The notes beneath the pieces are model-generated. The model was not told where the DNA came from and made no database searches. It was given only the letters and a program-made list of their open reading frames with translations. The translations under genes were made by a program, and so were the position numbers. This document shows positions 1 through 10,044 of a stretch of 64,000 nt of DNA, piece after piece (position 1 is the first letter of the stretch; the number at the start of each line of letters is the position of its first letter). Source of the stretch: Chloroflexota bacterium (GTDB taxonomy: Bacteria > Chloroflexota > Limnocylindria > Limnocylindrales > CSP1-4); the NCBI GenBank assembly GCA_016191395.1, contig JACPOS010000024.1, positions 23,111-87,110 on the forward strand. The letters are read 5' to 3'.

Positions 1-1
1 C

Positions 2-1009
2 CTGAAGCTCGACGACGCGGTCGAGGACGAGCTGGAACAGCTCATCTGGCGCTCGGAAGAGCTTGCCGGCGCTGCACCCGACCGGCTGGGGACGATCGTG
101 GATTCGCGCGACCGGATCGCGCTCTACGTCGCGCATCGTCAGGCGCTGGCGCGGACGATCGACGCGTCCCGCCTCCGGATCGTGGTCGACTGCGCGAACG
201 GCTCCGCGTCGGCAGTCGCCGCGACGATCCTCGGGGCGACCGGAGCGCGCGTCGAGGTGATCAACGACCAGCCCGACGGCATGAACATCAACCTCCATTG
301 CGGCGCGACCGATCCGGCCGCGCTCGCGGCGCGGGTGGCGGCGTCCGGGGCCGACCTCGGGTTCGCGCTCGACGGCGACGCGGACCGCCTGGTCGCCGTC
401 GACGGGACGGGGTCGGTGGTCGATGGCGACCGGATCATCGGGGTGCTCGCCCTGGACCGCCTGGCCCGTCCCGGCGCCGATCCGGGCGATCCGGCGACGG
501 GGAAGCTCGTGGTCTCGGTCCTGTCGAATGGCGGACTGCAGCAGGCCGTCGAGTCGGCCGGCGGCTCGGTGGTCCGGACGCCGGTGGGGGACAAGTACAT
601 CCTCGAGGGCATGCAGGTGTCCGGAGCCGGGCTCGGCGGCGAGAAGAGCGGGCACGTGATCGTGCGCGAGCACACCACCTCCGGCGACGGCCTGGTGACG
701 GCGCTGGAGGTCCTCCGCGTCGTGACCTCGAGTGGGGTGCGCCTCGCGGACCTGGCCGGGCGGATCCCGCTCCTGCCGCAGGAGCAGCGGGCGGTCCGCG
801 TCCGGCACAAGGAGCAGTGGGAGGGCGACCCGGTCCTTCGGCGGGCGATCGCCGACGCGGAAGCACGGCTTGGCGGCGGGGGACGCGTGCTCGTCCGGCC
901 CTCCGGCACGGAGCCTTCGCTGCGGGTGATGGTGGAGGGTGCCGATCCCGCGCTCGTCCTCGAGCTGGCCGACGGTTTGTCGGCGCTCGCGGAACAGCGC
1001 CTACACTGA
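2..1009 (+). CDS. glmM: Phosphoglucosamine mutase, C-terminal part (5' truncated by window edge)
   Basis: Frame is open from base 2 (LKLDDAVEDELEQLIW...) through DGDADR, GEKSGH and RPSGTEPSLRVMVEG motifs; followed by glmS. Confidence 0.93.
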   Translation: MKLDDAVEDELEQLIWRSEELAGAAPDRLGTIVDSRDRIALYVAHRQALARTIDASRLRIVVDCANGSASAVAATILGATGARVEVINDQPDGMNINLHCGATDPAALAARVAASGADLGFALDGDADRLVAVDGTGSVVDGDRIIGVLALDRLARPGADPGDPATGKLVVSVLSNGGLQQAVESAGGSVVRTPVGDKYILEGMQVSGAGLGGEKSGHVIVREHTTSGDGLVTALEVLRVVTSSGVRLADLAGRIPLLPQEQRAVRVRHKEQWEGDPVLRRAIADAEARLGGGGRVLVRPSGTEPSLRVMVEGADPALVLELADGLSALAEQRLH

Positions 1010-1015
1010 CGCGCT

Positions 1016-2848
1016 ATGTGTGGAATCGTCGGGTACACCGGGCCTCGGGAGGCCGGCCCGATCCTCATGGAGGGTCTGCGGCGCCTCGAATACCGGGGCT
1101 ATGACTCGGCCGGCATCGCGCTGGTGGACGACCAGGGCGACCTCTTCGTCGAGAAGCGCGCCGGCAAGCTCGGCAACCTGCGCACCGCCATCGCCGAGCG
1201 GACGCCGCACGCGGCCCTCGGGCTCGCGCACACGCGCTGGGCGACCCACGGCCGCCCGAACGACGTCAACGCGCATCCCCAGGTGGACTGCACGGGGCGG
1301 ATCACGGTGATCCACAACGGCATCATCGAGAACTTCCAGGACCTGCGGGACGGGCTGCAGGCACGCGGCCACCGCCTCGTCTCCGAGACCGACACGGAGG
1401 CGATCGCCCACCTGATCGAGGAGGCGTACGAGGGCGACATCGCGGATGCCGCGCGGGCCGCGTTGCGCCAGCTCGAGGGCGCGTACGCGCTCGCGATCAT
1501 GCATCGCGACGAGAACGACCGGCTGGTCGGTGCGCGCAAGGACGTGCCGCTCGTCGTGGGCCTGGGTGATGGCGAGTCGTTCCTCGCGTCCGATGTCGCG
1601 GCGATCCTCGCCCATACCCGCCGGATCATCTTCATGGAGGAGGGCGACGTCGCCGACCTCACGCCGGATCGGGTGACGATCACGGACGTCGCGGGGCGCC
1701 CGGTGGAGCGTGTCGTCGAGACGATCGACTGGACGATCGAGGCCGCGGAGAAGGGTGGCTTCGACACGTTCATGCTCAAGGAGATCCACGAGCAGCCGGA
1801 GGCGCTGCGGCAGTCGCTCACCGGCCGCATCTCCCGCGCCGGCCGGATCCAGGCCCCGGAGCTGGAGCCGATCGCCGGCGCGGTCCAGGCCGCGACTCGC
1901 GTGGAGCTGGTGGCGTGCGGCACGGCGTCGTACGCCGCGATGGTCGGCGCGCGGGCCATCCAGGAGCTGACCGGCATGCCGGCGCGCGTCACGGTGGGCT
2001 CGGAATTCCGCTACGACCCCCCTCCACTGGATGGCACGACGCTGGTCATCGCGGTGACCCAGTCCGGCGAGACCGCCGACACCATCGCCCCGACGCGGCT
2101 CGCGCGCGAACGTGGCTGCCCCATCGTGGCGGTGACGAACACGCTGGGGTCGGCGATCACGCGCGAGGCGGACGCGGTCTTCTTCCTCCAGGCCGGCCCG
2201 GAGATGGCCGTCGCGGCAAGCAAGACGTTCGTCACCCAGGTGACGACGCTGGTCGTGCTCGCGGCCGGCATCGCCCGACTGCGGGGCACGCTCACGGACG
2301 AGGCCGAGGCGTCACTCGTGGAAGGGCTGCGCGCCCTGCCAGCGGCTGCTGCCCGCGCCCTGGAGCTCAACGTGGGACGGGCGCCCGACCTCGCGCGCCG
2401 GTACGTCAACTCGCGGGGCTTCATGTTCGTGGGGCGTGGCGCGACCTATCCGACCGCGCTGGAGGGGGCGCTCAAGCTCAAGGAGATCAGCTACGTCCAC
2501 GCGGAGGGCTACCCGGCGGGCGAGCTGAAGCACGGCCCCATCTCCCTGCTTGACGCCGAGTGCCCGCTCGTGGCGGTCGCGACGCGCTCGTCGGTCTACG
2601 AGAAGCTGATCAGCAACGTGATGGAGGGCCGTGCCCGCGACGCGAAGGTGATCGCGGTCGCGACCGAGGGCGACCAGCACATCGAGCGCATCGCCGACGA
2701 CGTGTGCTGGGTGCCGGACACCCATGAGATGCTGAGCCCCGTGCTCGCGATCATCCCGCTCCAGCTGTTCGCGTATCACGTCGCGCTGGCGCGCGGCACC
2801 GATGTGGACCAGCCGCGAAACCTCGCGAAGTCGGTCACGGTGGAGTAG
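1016..2848 (+). CDS. glmS: Glutamine--fructose-6-phosphate aminotransferase (isomerizing)
   Basis: MCGIVGYTGPR N-terminal nucleophile Cys, two SIS domains, C-terminal PRNLAKSVTVE. Confidence 0.98.
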   Translation: MCGIVGYTGPREAGPILMEGLRRLEYRGYDSAGIALVDDQGDLFVEKRAGKLGNLRTAIAERTPHAALGLAHTRWATHGRPNDVNAHPQVDCTGRITVIHNGIIENFQDLRDGLQARGHRLVSETDTEAIAHLIEEAYEGDIADAARAALRQLEGAYALAIMHRDENDRLVGARKDVPLVVGLGDGESFLASDVAAILAHTRRIIFMEEGDVADLTPDRVTITDVAGRPVERVVETIDWTIEAAEKGGFDTFMLKEIHEQPEALRQSLTGRISRAGRIQAPELEPIAGAVQAATRVELVACGTASYAAMVGARAIQELTGMPARVTVGSEFRYDPPPLDGTTLVIAVTQSGETADTIAPTRLARERGCPIVAVTNTLGSAITREADAVFFLQAGPEMAVAASKTFVTQVTTLVVLAAGIARLRGTLTDEAEASLVEGLRALPAAAARALELNVGRAPDLARRYVNSRGFMFVGRGATYPTALEGALKLKEISYVHAEGYPAGELKHGPISLLDAECPLVAVATRSSVYEKLISNVMEGRARDAKVIAVATEGDQHIERIADDVCWVPDTHEMLSPVLAIIPLQLFAYHVALARGTDVDQPRNLAKSVTVE

Positions 2849-2861
2849 AGGCGTCCGCCCC

Positions 2862-3377
2862 ATGGAGGACGCCGACGCGATCGCGCCACCGCCCGGCACG
2901 ACGGAGCTGGGCATCGACATCATCAAGGTGTCCCGGATCCGGGATTCGCTGGCGAGATTCGGCAGGCGGTTTCCACTCCGCGTCCTGACCGAGTCCGAGG
3001 ACCGCTATGTCCGTGACCGCCCGGAGACATTCGCCGGCCGCTGGGCGGCCAAGGAGGCCGTGAGCAAGGTGCTCGGGCTGGGCGTCCGCGGGATCGGCTG
3101 GCGGGACATCGAGATCGAGCGACTGCCCACCGGCCAGCCCCACGTTCGCCTGCATGGTCGTGCGGCCGCCCGCGCAGAGCAGCTCGGGATGGGCAGGATC
3201 GCGGTCTCGATCACGCACGAGGCGGAGTACGCGGTCGCCATCGCGTTCGGCATCCGGACCGCGGGCGGGCGGTTCCTCTTCCCGCCCGACATCGAGGCGC
3301 GCCTGGACGATCGCGAGCGGCGCATCCTTGCGCGGATGGAGCGGATGCGCGCGATGGCCGAGTCCGACGGTGCCTGA
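2862..3377 (+). CDS. acpS: Holo-[acyl-carrier-protein] synthase
   Basis: GIDIIKVSRI...RFAGRWAAKEAVSKVLG...SITHEAEYAVA motifs; internal ATG at 2862 preferred over 2802, which overlaps glmS. Confidence 0.93.
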   Translation: MEDADAIAPPPGTTELGIDIIKVSRIRDSLARFGRRFPLRVLTESEDRYVRDRPETFAGRWAAKEAVSKVLGLGVRGIGWRDIEIERLPTGQPHVRLHGRAAARAEQLGMGRIAVSITHEAEYAVAIAFGIRTAGGRFLFPPDIEARLDDRERRILARMERMRAMAESDGA

Positions 3378-4467
3378 GCGACGGCCCCTCGGCTTCGGGC
3401 GTCACGATGCGGCCACCGAGGAGAAGGACCCGGCGAAGGACGAGCCCGCGTCGATGGACGACCGGGCCGCCGCGGCCCTCCTCCCGGAACGGCCCGCGCG
3501 CGGGCACAAGGGAACGTTCGGCAAGGTGCTCGCGATCGCGGGATCGCTCGACTACGCCGGAGCAGCCCTGCTCGTCTGCCGGGCGGCCGGCCGGGCCGGA
3601 GCCGGTCTCGTGACGCTCGCCGTGCCCGAATCGCTGCAGCCGCTGTTCGCCGCCAAGGTCGTGGAGGCGACCACGATGGCACTGCCCGAGGACGACGTGG
3701 AGGAGGTGGACCCGGAGCCCGCGATTGCCCGAATCCTTGACCACGAGCACGACGCGATCGTGGTGGGGCCGGGCCTGCGCCCGGGCCTTGCGACGGCAGA
3801 GCTGGTCCGGATGCTCCTCGGGGTTCCGGACGCCGACCCCGCGCCGGTGCCGATGGTCCTCGACGCGGAGGCGCTGCGGTCCATGGCGACGCTCGGGGGA
3901 TGGTGGACCGGGGCGGTCCGCCCGTGCGTGCTGACGCCACATCCCGGCGAGTTCGAGCGACTGCGCGAAGGGGCCGGCATGGAGCCGGCGGATGCCGGCG
4001 ACCTGTCCGCCGATGACGCCGCCCGACGTGCCGCCGCGACCGCTGCGGCGACGGCGTGGCACCAGGTCGTCGTGCTCAAGGGCGCGAAGACGGTCATCGC
4101 GGAGCCTGACGGAACCGTCACCACCGCGCCGTTCGAGAACCCGGCCCTCGCCAGTGGCGGCACGGGCGACGTGCTGGCCGGGATCATCGGTGCGCTCCTT
4201 GCCCAGGGTCTCGCGCCCGGTCCCGCCGCCCGGCTCGGCGTGTACCTCCACGGGACCGCGGGGGACCTCGTGCGCGAGCGCCTCGGCGACGCCGGCCTGC
4301 TCGCCTCCGACCTGCCGGATGTGGTCCCGCTCGTGCGCAAGCGCCTGGCCGCGATCGCCGAGCGCGATCGCTCCGGGAAGCGGCTCGGGTTCACGCTCCG
4401 CGGGGCCGAGGGTCCTGCGGCGGGCGCCGCGCCGACCGACGCAGCGGGCGCCGGGGAACGCGCCTGA
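3370..4467 (+). CDS. nnrD: ADP/ATP-dependent (S)-NAD(P)H-hydrate dehydratase (NnrD/CARKD domain only)
   Basis: GHKGTFGKVLAIAGS, TPHPGEFERL, VVLKGAKTVIA, NPALASGGTGDVLAGIIGALLAQG. Confidence 0.9.
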   Translation: MPERRPLGFGRHDAATEEKDPAKDEPASMDDRAAAALLPERPARGHKGTFGKVLAIAGSLDYAGAALLVCRAAGRAGAGLVTLAVPESLQPLFAAKVVEATTMALPEDDVEEVDPEPAIARILDHEHDAIVVGPGLRPGLATAELVRMLLGVPDADPAPVPMVLDAEALRSMATLGGWWTGAVRPCVLTPHPGEFERLREGAGMEPADAGDLSADDAARRAAATAAATAWHQVVVLKGAKTVIAEPDGTVTTAPFENPALASGGTGDVLAGIIGALLAQGLAPGPAARLGVYLHGTAGDLVRERLGDAGLLASDLPDVVPLVRKRLAAIAERDRSGKRLGFTLRGAEGPAAGAAPTDAAGAGERA

Positions 4468-4475
4468 GCGCCTCG

Positions 4476-5738
4476 ATGCCGAGGCCCAGCGTCGAGGACC
4501 GGCTCGCGGCCGCCGGCCTGCCGCCGCTCCCGCGGACCGCGTGGGCGGAGATCGACCTGGACGCGCTCGCCTGGAACCTCGGCGTGCTGCGGCGGCTCGC
4601 CCCCGGGACACCCGTGCATCCGGTCGTGAAGGCAGATGCGTACGGTCACGGCGCGATCCCGGTCGCGCGTGCCCTGGAGGCGGCGGGCGCGGAGGGCCTC
4701 TGTGTCGCGGCGCTCGACGAGGCACTGGCGCTGCGTCGAGCGGGCATCACGCTCCCCCTTCTGGTCCTGTACCCGATCCCACCCGCCCTGGCGGGCGCCG
4801 CGGCTCGCGACCGGATCGCGCTCACGGCCGGCGACCGGGCGCTGCTGGACGCGCTGCTCGCCGGGATCCGCGCCGAGCCGCCGGCGATCGCGCTGGAGGT
4901 CCAGCTGGAGGTGGAGACCGGCCTTGGTCGCGGCGGCTTCCCGCTGGAGGGGTTGGTCAGGGCCGCCAGCGACATTGCCGGGACCCCGGGCGTCCGGCTC
5001 GTGAGTGCCTGGACCCATTTCCAGGCGCCCGCGGACCAGGCCCGGACGGCCGCGCAGGTCGCCGCGTTCGAGGCAGCCACGCGTGCGCTTGCCTCGAACG
5101 GCCTGACGGTTGCGTGGCGCCACGCCGCGGCGAGCGGCGGGCTGCTGCTGGAGCACGTCGTGAGCCTCGATGGCGTGCGCCCCGGACTCGCCGTGTACGG
5201 CCTCGTGCCGGACGACATGCTCGGCGACGGGCCCGCGCCCGCGGTCGAGGGCGCGGCCGACCTGCGCCCGGTCCTCTCACTTCACGCGCGGCCGGTGCGC
5301 GTGGCCGACCTGCCGGCCGGGTGGGGGATCAGCTACGGGCCGTCGTTCACGACGAGCCGGCCCTCGCGCATCGCAACGCTGCCGCTCGGCTACGGCGATG
5401 GCTGGACGCGCTCGCTCTCGAATCGCGCCGTCGCGCTCGTCCGGGGGCAGCGGGTCCCGCTCGTGGGCAACGTCGCCATGGACGCGGTAATGGCCGACGT
5501 CACCGACGTGCCCGGGCCACCGGTCGGCGTGAACGACGAGTTCGTCCTCCTCGGGATCCAGGGAGAGGAGCGCATCACCGCTGCCGAGGTTGCCAGGGCC
5601 CGCGGGACCATCTCGTGGGAGGTCGTCACGAGCCTCTCCCGGCGCCTGCCCCGGGTGTACGATGCGGCCTCCGTGCCACTGGAGACGCGAACCCTCGTCG
5701 CCGACGGGGTGGAGACCCGGAGGTCGAAGCGACCGTGA
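4476..5738 (+). CDS. alr: Alanine racemase
   Basis: AEIDLDALAWNLGVLR...PVVKADAYGHGAIPVARALE, C-terminal GNVAMDAVMADVT. Confidence 0.96.
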   Translation: MPRPSVEDRLAAAGLPPLPRTAWAEIDLDALAWNLGVLRRLAPGTPVHPVVKADAYGHGAIPVARALEAAGAEGLCVAALDEALALRRAGITLPLLVLYPIPPALAGAAARDRIALTAGDRALLDALLAGIRAEPPAIALEVQLEVETGLGRGGFPLEGLVRAASDIAGTPGVRLVSAWTHFQAPADQARTAAQVAAFEAATRALASNGLTVAWRHAAASGGLLLEHVVSLDGVRPGLAVYGLVPDDMLGDGPAPAVEGAADLRPVLSLHARPVRVADLPAGWGISYGPSFTTSRPSRIATLPLGYGDGWTRSLSNRAVALVRGQRVPLVGNVAMDAVMADVTDVPGPPVGVNDEFVLLGIQGEERITAAEVARARGTISWEVVTSLSRRLPRVYDAASVPLETRTLVADGVETRRSKRP

Positions 5739-6025
5739 GCGAGCTCGGCGGCCTCGGAGACGAGCAGCGCGATGAGCTGGTCGAGGAGGTCGCGCGCGAG
5801 ATCCAGCTGCGCGGCCTGACGACGTCGGCGGTGCACTTCCTGCAGGCGTCGCGGCCCTACCGCCCGCTCGGCTCGAACGCGATGCTCTTCTTCGACCCCG
5901 TGCTGCGCGGGGTCTTCGGCGGCGACATGCCGGGCGCGTCCGCCCTCCTCGCGGACGAGGACGGGATCGAGCAGCTGATCGAGCGGCTCGAAGACCTCTC
6001 CGAAGAGACCGGCTGGGACGCATAA
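5735..6025 (+). CDS. Small conserved-looking hypothetical protein
   Basis: GTG overlaps the alr stop (GTGA); 96-aa acidic protein MSELGGLGDEQRDELVEEVAREIQ..., in frame to 6025. Confidence 0.6.
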   Translation: MSELGGLGDEQRDELVEEVAREIQLRGLTTSAVHFLQASRPYRPLGSNAMLFFDPVLRGVFGGDMPGASALLADEDGIEQLIERLEDLSEETGWDA

Positions 6026-6175
6026 CCGGGACCGTCGCCCGGCCGGCGTGCCAGGCGAAGGCGCTGCCGAGCACGCGAGCGAGCGCACTCCAAGGTGCGT
6101 GAGCGAACGAGCGGAGGCAGCAACGCACGTATGGCGCCGACGGCCGGTCGACGGCGGAGCCGGTAGGATGGGTCG

Positions 6176-7804
6176 GTGACGACCGTTCCCAGAGCGCTGC
6201 TCGCCATCGATGCCGGCTCGGCGACGACCTCCGTCGCGCTACTCGGCAAGCCCGGTGCCCGCTGGCGCCTGCTCGGCGCCATCTCCGCGCCCGCGGGAAC
6301 GCCGCCGGACGCGCTCGCCGAGATCCTGGCGAGCAGGCTCGTAGCGGCAGACCTCGCGCTTGCGGACCACGTCGGGGTGACTCCGCCGGGCGTCGGCGAC
6401 CTGCCCCGTCTCGAGGCGACGAGCCGGACGCCGGAGACGCTCGCCGTGCTCGGCGCCTCGCGGCGCGCCGTCGGGCTCCTGGAGGCGGTTGCGGCCCGGA
6501 CGTCGTGGCGGGTCCGCGCCGCATCGCCGGAGAGTCACGACCCGCGCGAGATGACCGAGCTGGCCCTGCGTCCAGACGTGTCGGCGGTCCTCGTCGGTGC
6601 CGGCGACCCGCCGGGTCCTGACGAGCGCGGCTGGCTGGACGACCTCGCCGGCCTGGTCGGTGCCGTGGCGCGCCGCCGTCCCGAGCTGCGAGTGGTGCTT
6701 GCCGGTCCCGTCGCGGCACGTGCGGGCTGGGCGGAGGGCTTCGGCGCCTCGTTCGAGAGCGCGGGGGAGCGCGTCTCCCAGGCGCCCGCCCTCGGCGTTC
6801 GGAGCGGACCCGACGAGCCGTTGCGCGAGATCCTCGAGGGGCTGCTGCCGGATTCGACGGACACCCGGCACACCGCCGTCCGCGCCGTCCTCTCGCTCGC
6901 GGACGCCCTCGACCGGCGGATCGAGCTGCTGGAGGTGGGGCTCGACGGCGGCATGCGCGCCATGGCCATGCCGGGCATCGCCGACCAGGGCCCGAACGCG
7001 GTGGCAGTCCGCACCGCGCAGGCCGCGCTCGTGCCGCTGGAGATCGACGACGCGGCCGTGGATGCCGTCCTCGCCTGGACGACGGGCAGCCTGGATCGGC
7101 ACCGCATGGGCGATCGGCTGCTTGACCTGCGCGCGCAGCCGTGGGCGGACGCGTCGGGTGAAGGTGCGCGCCTTCGCCTCGCCGCGGCGCGCGCGGCCCT
7201 CAGCCGGCTGGTTTCGAGCAGCACCGACATCGGCGCGATGGCGAGCCCGGACCTGACGATCATCGCCGGCGGCGCGTTCGCCGTGGCACCTGCGCGCGCA
7301 GTCGCGCTTGCGATCGCCGACACGGTCCGGCGGGCGGGCGCGACGCAGCTCGCCCTGGACCACGCGCGGCTCCTCGGGCCCATCGGCATGATCGACGACC
7401 CGGACGAGCGGCGGGAGCTCATCGCGGACCTCGCCGACGACCTCCTGGCGCCGATCGGGAGCCTGCTCGTGGTCGGCAGTGTGCCGGCCTCGCGGCGTGG
7501 CGGGGCACGGGCGGGGCGCCTCACGCTGGACGGCGACCGCCATGGACGACACGACCTCGCGGGCGGCGAGGTGTCGTTCATCGACCTGGCGCCGGGCGAC
7601 CAGGCAATGGCAACGCTGGAGTTCCGCGACGCCGTGCGGGTCGGGCACCGCGCGAAGCGCGTCGCGGTCCCCGTCTCCGGCGGGGTGGCGGGGCTCGCGG
7701 TGGACATGCGCGACGTGCCGCTCCGGCTCCCGGAGCGTCGCGACCGGCGCCGCGCCGCCCTTGCCGGCTGGGGTGAGCTTGCCTGGCCGGGTGACGAGCG
7801 ATGA
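6176..7804 (+). CDS. GlmL/MutL-family protein (glutamate-mutase-repair-type ASKHA ATPase)
   Basis: LLAIDAGSATTSVALLG nucleotide-binding motif; C-terminal TIIAGGAF...ARLLGPIGMI...LLAPIGSLLVVG typical of the family. Confidence 0.8.
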   Translation: MTTVPRALLAIDAGSATTSVALLGKPGARWRLLGAISAPAGTPPDALAEILASRLVAADLALADHVGVTPPGVGDLPRLEATSRTPETLAVLGASRRAVGLLEAVAARTSWRVRAASPESHDPREMTELALRPDVSAVLVGAGDPPGPDERGWLDDLAGLVGAVARRRPELRVVLAGPVAARAGWAEGFGASFESAGERVSQAPALGVRSGPDEPLREILEGLLPDSTDTRHTAVRAVLSLADALDRRIELLEVGLDGGMRAMAMPGIADQGPNAVAVRTAQAALVPLEIDDAAVDAVLAWTTGSLDRHRMGDRLLDLRAQPWADASGEGARLRLAAARAALSRLVSSSTDIGAMASPDLTIIAGGAFAVAPARAVALAIADTVRRAGATQLALDHARLLGPIGMIDDPDERRELIADLADDLLAPIGSLLVVGSVPASRRGGARAGRLTLDGDRHGRHDLAGGEVSFIDLAPGDQAMATLEFRDAVRVGHRAKRVAVPVSGGVAGLAVDMRDVPLRLPERRDRRRAALAGWGELAWPGDER

Positions 7805-8856
7805 CCGAGCGCACGGCAACGGCACCCCCTGCCGAGGAGCGAACGGCCGCGCCGCACGCCGGCACGGCCCTGATCGCGACGCGGACGCTGGTCGTCTCGC
7901 CGGTGGATGCGTTCTTCGGCCTGCAGCCCGGCGACCGCGCCCTGGTGAAGGCCGGCGAGGCGGTCGGCCGCGGACAGCCAATCGTCGAGCACTATCGCGA
8001 CCCGCGCACCATCGTCGTCGCCGGTTCCGGGTCGTCGAATGGCACCAGCGCTCCCGGGGATCGGTGGGCCGAGCCCGCCGGCCGGCAGGGGCGCGAGGGT
8101 GATGCGGCGCCCGGTGGCGAGCTGCTGTTCCGAAGCGGCGGCAAGTGGCGTATCGCGGGCGGTGAGCGGCCCGAGCCGATCGAGGCCCCGTTCGAGGGGA
8201 TCGTCCACGAGGTCAGGGCGGGAACCGGGGTCACCGTCCGCACGACCGCCAGCGCGATCGTCGGTCGCCACGTGCTCGCCGGCCCAACCTGGGGGCGGCT
8301 CCAGATCGTCACCGACCCGGACGGCGAGCTGCGCGCCCAGCACGTCGACGTTGGCGCGGCCGGCGCGATCATCGTGGCGGGGGCGCGGATCGACGCCGAG
8401 GCGCTCACCCGCGCCCGCGCCGTGGGCGTCCGCGGCGTGATCGTCGCCGCGCTGGGCATCAAGGAGCAGCGCGACTTCCTGGCATCCGAGCGGCGCGGCC
8501 GTGCGGCAGTCCATGGGTTGCCGCCGTTCGGGATCCTCGTGCTCGATGGTGCTTCGCGGCGCCCGATCGCGTCGCCGCTCATGGCGATGTTCAAGGCCCT
8601 CGAGGGCAGCACGGTCGCGATCGTGGGCAGCCCGCCGACGCTCGTTGTCGACGACGCGACGGTCGAGCTGCCGAAGCCCTCGCCAGACCTGGTCCGCGTA
8701 CGGTCAGGCCCACTTGCCGGCGCGGAGGGCCGGTGGGTCGGCCTCGCCGGGCCGCGCCGCTTTCCTGCAGGCGTCACGCTGGAGGCCGCCTTCGTCCGGT
8801 TCGGTGGCCGCCCGCCGGTCGCCATCCCGATCGGCGATCTCGAGCGCTTTGCCTGA
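7801..8856 (+). CDS. Hypothetical protein, co-transcribed with GlmL-like gene; KOW-like C-terminus
   Basis: ATG overlaps preceding stop (ATGA); 351 aa; C-terminal VRVRSGPLAGAEGRWVGLAGPRRFPAGV resembles a KOW/SH3-like barrel. Confidence 0.75.
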   Translation: MTERTATAPPAEERTAAPHAGTALIATRTLVVSPVDAFFGLQPGDRALVKAGEAVGRGQPIVEHYRDPRTIVVAGSGSSNGTSAPGDRWAEPAGRQGREGDAAPGGELLFRSGGKWRIAGGERPEPIEAPFEGIVHEVRAGTGVTVRTTASAIVGRHVLAGPTWGRLQIVTDPDGELRAQHVDVGAAGAIIVAGARIDAEALTRARAVGVRGVIVAALGIKEQRDFLASERRGRAAVHGLPPFGILVLDGASRRPIASPLMAMFKALEGSTVAIVGSPPTLVVDDATVELPKPSPDLVRVRSGPLAGAEGRWVGLAGPRRFPAGVTLEAAFVRFGGRPPVAIPIGDLERFA

Positions 8857-8863
8857 CGCTCGG

Positions 8864-9361
8864 GTGGCGACCAGGGAAGAGGCGGCGCTGGAGCTCGACA
8901 GCGGGAGTCCCGATGCGACCCGCACGTTCGCGGCTGCGCTCGCCGCGGTCGCGGTGCCCGGCGACGTGCTGTGCCTGTGGGGCGAGCTCGGTGCGGGCAA
9001 GACGGTGTTTGCGAAGGGCTTCGGCGCGGGCCTCGGGGTGCGAGACACGATCAGCTCGCCGACCTTCGTCCTCATGGGCGAGTACGCGGGCCGCCTGCCG
9101 CTGTTCCACATCGACCTGTACCGGCTCGCATCGGCCACGGAGGCGATCGACGGTGGGCTGCTCGACGACCGCGAGGGGACGGGCGTCGTGCTCATCGAGT
9201 GGCCGGACCGCCTTGGGACGGCACTCCCGGACGATCGGCTCGACGTCCGGATCGACGGTGGTGACGACGACCGCCGAACGTTGCGGCTCGCCGCTCACGG
9301 CCGGGGCCACGACCGCTACCTGGCCACGGCGCTGGCGGCCGGCGCACGGCGCGCGACGTGA
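8864..9361 (+). CDS. tsaE: tRNA threonylcarbamoyladenosine biosynthesis ATPase TsaE
   Basis: LWGELGAGKTVFAKGFGAGLGV Walker A, SPTFVLMGEY, HIDLYRL, IEWPDRL. Confidence 0.94.
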   Translation: MATREEAALELDSGSPDATRTFAAALAAVAVPGDVLCLWGELGAGKTVFAKGFGAGLGVRDTISSPTFVLMGEYAGRLPLFHIDLYRLASATEAIDGGLLDDREGTGVVLIEWPDRLGTALPDDRLDVRIDGGDDDRRTLRLAAHGRGHDRYLATALAAGARRAT

Positions 9362-10044
9362 GCTCCGTCACGCGCGGCCGCGGCTGGCTCCTCGCCCTCG
9401 ATACGGCCACGACCACGATCGTCGTTGCCGCCGGCGACACCGACGGGCGCATCCTGGCCGCCGAGGCGTTCGAGGGGCGGTATCGCCACTCCCAGGAGCT
9501 GCTGCCGGCCGTCGTCCGGGTGCTCGGCAGTGCCGGGCTGAGCCTGCCGGATCTCGCCGGGATCGTCGTCGGGACGGGCCCGGGCGCGTTCACCGGGTTG
9601 CGAGTCGGGATCGCGACGGCGAAGACGCTTGCCCACGAGCTCGGCTGCCCCATCGTGGAGGTGGCATCGTCCTCCGCGCTCCTCGCCGCCGTGCCGGATG
9701 CGACGATCCTCTGGCTGCCGTCCGGACCGAGAGATCGAATCATGGTCGTCCCCGGCTCCGAGCCGGTCGTCGTCCCGGGCGGCAATCCCGGCCCGCGTCC
9801 GCGGCCGCGGTCGGTCGAGATCGCGGTGGACCTCGACGGTCGCGCTCCGGAGGCGGCGCTCGCGCTCGGACGTGCGGCGATCGCCGGGCTGCCCGCGGCC
9901 CTCCTGCAGCTGGGTGCGGCCCGGCTCGCGGCGGGCGAGCACGACGATCAGGAGCAGCTCGTGCCGCGCTACGCGAGCCCGCCGCGTGGCGCGCCGTCGG
10001 GTGAGCAGGAGGGGGGAGTGGCGTGGTCGCGCGACCCCCGGTAG
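9358..10044 (+). CDS. tsaB: tRNA threonylcarbamoyladenosine biosynthesis protein TsaB
   Basis: LLALDTATTTIVVA...RHSQELLP...GTGPGAFTGLRVGIATAKTLA. Confidence 0.94.
   Translation: MSSVTRGRGWLLALDTATTTIVVAAGDTDGRILAAEAFEGRYRHSQELLPAVVRVLGSAGLSLPDLAGIVVGTGPGAFTGLRVGIATAKTLAHELGCPIVEVASSSALLAAVPDATILWLPSGPRDRIMVVPGSEPVVVPGGNPGPRPRPRSVEIAVDLDGRAPEAALALGRAAIAGLPAALLQLGAARLAAGEHDDQEQLVPRYASPPRGAPSGEQEGGVAWSRDPR

Noticed and set aside
5277-6719. 480-aa minus-strand ORF
   Set aside because: Arg/Pro/Ala-rich shadow ORF antisense to alr and the GlmL-like gene.
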